Assembly (NCBI GenBank): GCA_021154885.1
Contig: JAJKHS010000006.1
Coordinates: 1-64,000, forward strand
Length of the DNA: 64,000 nucleotides
Origin: Thermoanaerobaculum sp.
Lineage (GTDB): Bacteria > Acidobacteriota > Thermoanaerobaculia > Multivoradales > UBA5704
Direction of reading: 5' to 3'
Part shown: positions 63,009-64,000 of the stretch, piece after piece
How positions within the stretch are numbered: the stretch's first letter is position 1
Layout of the letters: every line of letters begins with the position of its first letter
Made by a program: the position numbers and the translations under genes
The notes under the pieces: generated by a model
Told to the model about the DNA's origin: nothing
Databases searched by the model: none
The model's input: the letters and a program-made list of their open reading frames with translations, nothing else

Positions 63009-64000
63009 CAGAACCGCCAGGCCCAGATCCTGGTAAATCTCGTCCAGCGTCGCCCGGATCCGCCGTTCGTGCCGCTCGTGGCTCGGTGTGCCGTTGAAGG
63101 CCAGGGCCACGGCGAGCCCCCGCTCGGGATCGGCGAAACCGGTCGACGAGCGGTAGCCGCTGTGGCCGAAGGTGCGGGCGGAGGCGTGGTGGCCGTAGTC
63201 GTAGGGTACGGTCTCCGCGCCGTACTGGACGGAGTTGAGGATGAACCCCAGCCCCCAGTCCAGGACGTGCTTGAAGGTGGCATCCACCATCCCCGCCCGG
63301 TGGCGCGCCGTCAGGGCCTCGACAGCCTGCGGCGAGAGGACGCGGCGGCCGTCGCGGGTCCCCCGGGCCAGCAGCGTCTCGTAGAAGCGGCCGAGCTCGC
63401 GCACCGGGCCGTAGCCGTTCCCCCCGGGGTTGGGCCGGACGCAGCGCTCCTCGCTGTCCCAGCCGTGAGGCTTCGGCTCCGGCCCCGCGGTATTCCACAT
63501 CGCGCCGAGCCTCCCCGCGCCTTTGTAGAAAAGATAGCGCTCCGGCGGCATCCCCACCCAGGAGTCCTGCATTCCCAGCGGCTCGAAGACCTCCTCCCGT
63601 ACGTAGCGGTCGAACGGCCGGCCGACCAGCCGCCGGATCACCTCGCCCAGCACGAACCAGCTCGAGGCGGTGTGGTAGCCCGCCTTCTCGCCCGGCACCC
63701 AGCGCGGCTCGGGGCGCATGGCGCAGATCTTCGCCAGGACCTCCTCCCAGGGGCGCTCGGGCCAGCCCACGTCCAGCATGCGGATGCCGGCGGTATGGGT
63801 GAGGAGATGGCGCAGCGTAATCCGCTCCTTGCCGTGGACGCCGAATTCAGGGATGTGACGCGCCACCGGGTCGTCCAGCTCCAGCCGGCCCTGCTCCCAG
63901 AGCTGGGCGATGGCGACGGCTCCCACGGGCTTGGTGGAGGAGAGCCAGAGCATCAGGTGGTCCGCAGTCAGGGGGGCGCCCGGCCGGTTCTCGCCAACGG
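62991..64000 (-). CDS. beta-lactamase-fold serine hydrolase, partial
   Basis: About 336 residues are visible; the frame is open to the window edge, so the N-terminus is missing. The nucleophile motif SSTK lies in LMLWLSSTKPVGAVAIAQLW near the edge; HLLTHTAGI, VPGEKAGYHTASSWFVLGEV (with YHT in the YxN position) and YGHHASARTFGHSGYRSS (HSG in the KTG position) follow. It is an esterase or peptidase of the class C fold, like the gene at 16139 but not closely related. No link to hicBA other than the tail-to-tail overlap. Confidence 0.87.
   Translation of the reverse strand, partial: VGENRPGAPLTADHLMLWLSSTKPVGAVAIAQLWEQGRLELDDPVARHIPEFGVHGKERITLRHLLTHTAGIRMLDVGWPERPWEEVLAKICAMRPEPRWVPGEKAGYHTASSWFVLGEVIRRLVGRPFDRYVREEVFEPLGMQDSWVGMPPERYLFYKGAGRLGAMWNTAGPEPKPHGWDSEERCVRPNPGGNGYGPVRELGRFYETLLARGTRDGRRVLSPQAVEALTARHRAGMVDATFKHVLDWGLGFILNSVQYGAETVPYDYGHHASARTFGHSGYRSSTGFADPERGLAVALAFNGTPSHERHERRIRATLDEIYQDLGLAVLSQEIP

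Overview
The window is a GC-rich (clearly above 60 percent by eye), densely packed bacterial chromosome segment. It carries secreted and lipoprotein genes with ordinary Sec or lipobox signals, menaquinone synthesis by the futalosine route (mqnD), Uma2-type proteins, several toxin-antitoxin modules, TTG and GTG starts, and an rpoB-rpoC block. This suggests an Acidobacteriota-like soil or sediment bacterium (perhaps Thermoanaerobaculia-like). That placement is inference from gene content; a marker-gene tree from the rpoB/rpoC sequence here would settle it.

Layout. 1-4975: end of rpoB, all of rpoC and a textbook terminator. 5038-10380: a secreted protein, a DrrA/DrrB-like ABC exporter and a GH63-type glucosidase. 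10381-20350: an accessory region of decayed antitoxin and toxin genes, a duplicated glucosidase tail, a lower-GC patatin, a cytochrome P460, a flavin monooxygenase, a class C beta-lactamase-fold hydrolase, two tiny Cys-rich secreted peptides, and an OmpA/lipoprotein pair. Parts of 12.4-13.0 kb and 16.6-18.2 kb are copies of each other that have lost different genes. 20351-36698: secreted vWA, CAP, S41 and matrixin proteins, a lipid-kinase homologue, a sigma/anti-sigma pair, a PIG-L lipoprotein, a TPR protein, an amino-acid permease and cytidine deaminase. 36918-50254: a large beta-propeller-type protein, Uma2, a PIN toxin pair, gph-mqnD, FAD oxidase, rhodanese, asparaginase, STAS, DUF1835, and a MarR-YceI operon. 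50592-64000: a phosphoribosyltransferase-like fusion protein, a HAD phosphatase, inositol-3-phosphate synthase facing a tightly overlapping seven-gene sugar operon, then a Kazal inhibitor, hicBA and a partial serine hydrolase.

Two things stand out. First, three intergenic stretches (13.6-14.1, 19.7-20.3 and 50.3-50.6 kb) are arrays of degenerate units repeating every 20-21 bp. Each unit is centred on a short dyad-symmetric core, and each locus has its own core sequence. They are not coding, not CRISPR, and have no explanation in the annotation. Second, inositol-3-phosphate synthase, a HAD phosphatase, a GT4 glycosyltransferase, a PIG-L deacetylase and a GNAT acyltransferase sit within 5 kb. 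That parts list resembles mycothiol synthesis, but here it is joined to an NDP-sugar nucleotidyltransferase, a CgeB-like glycosyltransferase, a glycosidase and an HD protein, so it may make a new inositol-linked glycoside.

Two families of dispersed repeats (a CTCTTCTCCC/GGGAGAAGAG palindrome with five copies, and GGGACTYCA nonamers flanking a palindrome with two copies) have pushed into gene ends and into a Uma2 pseudogene.
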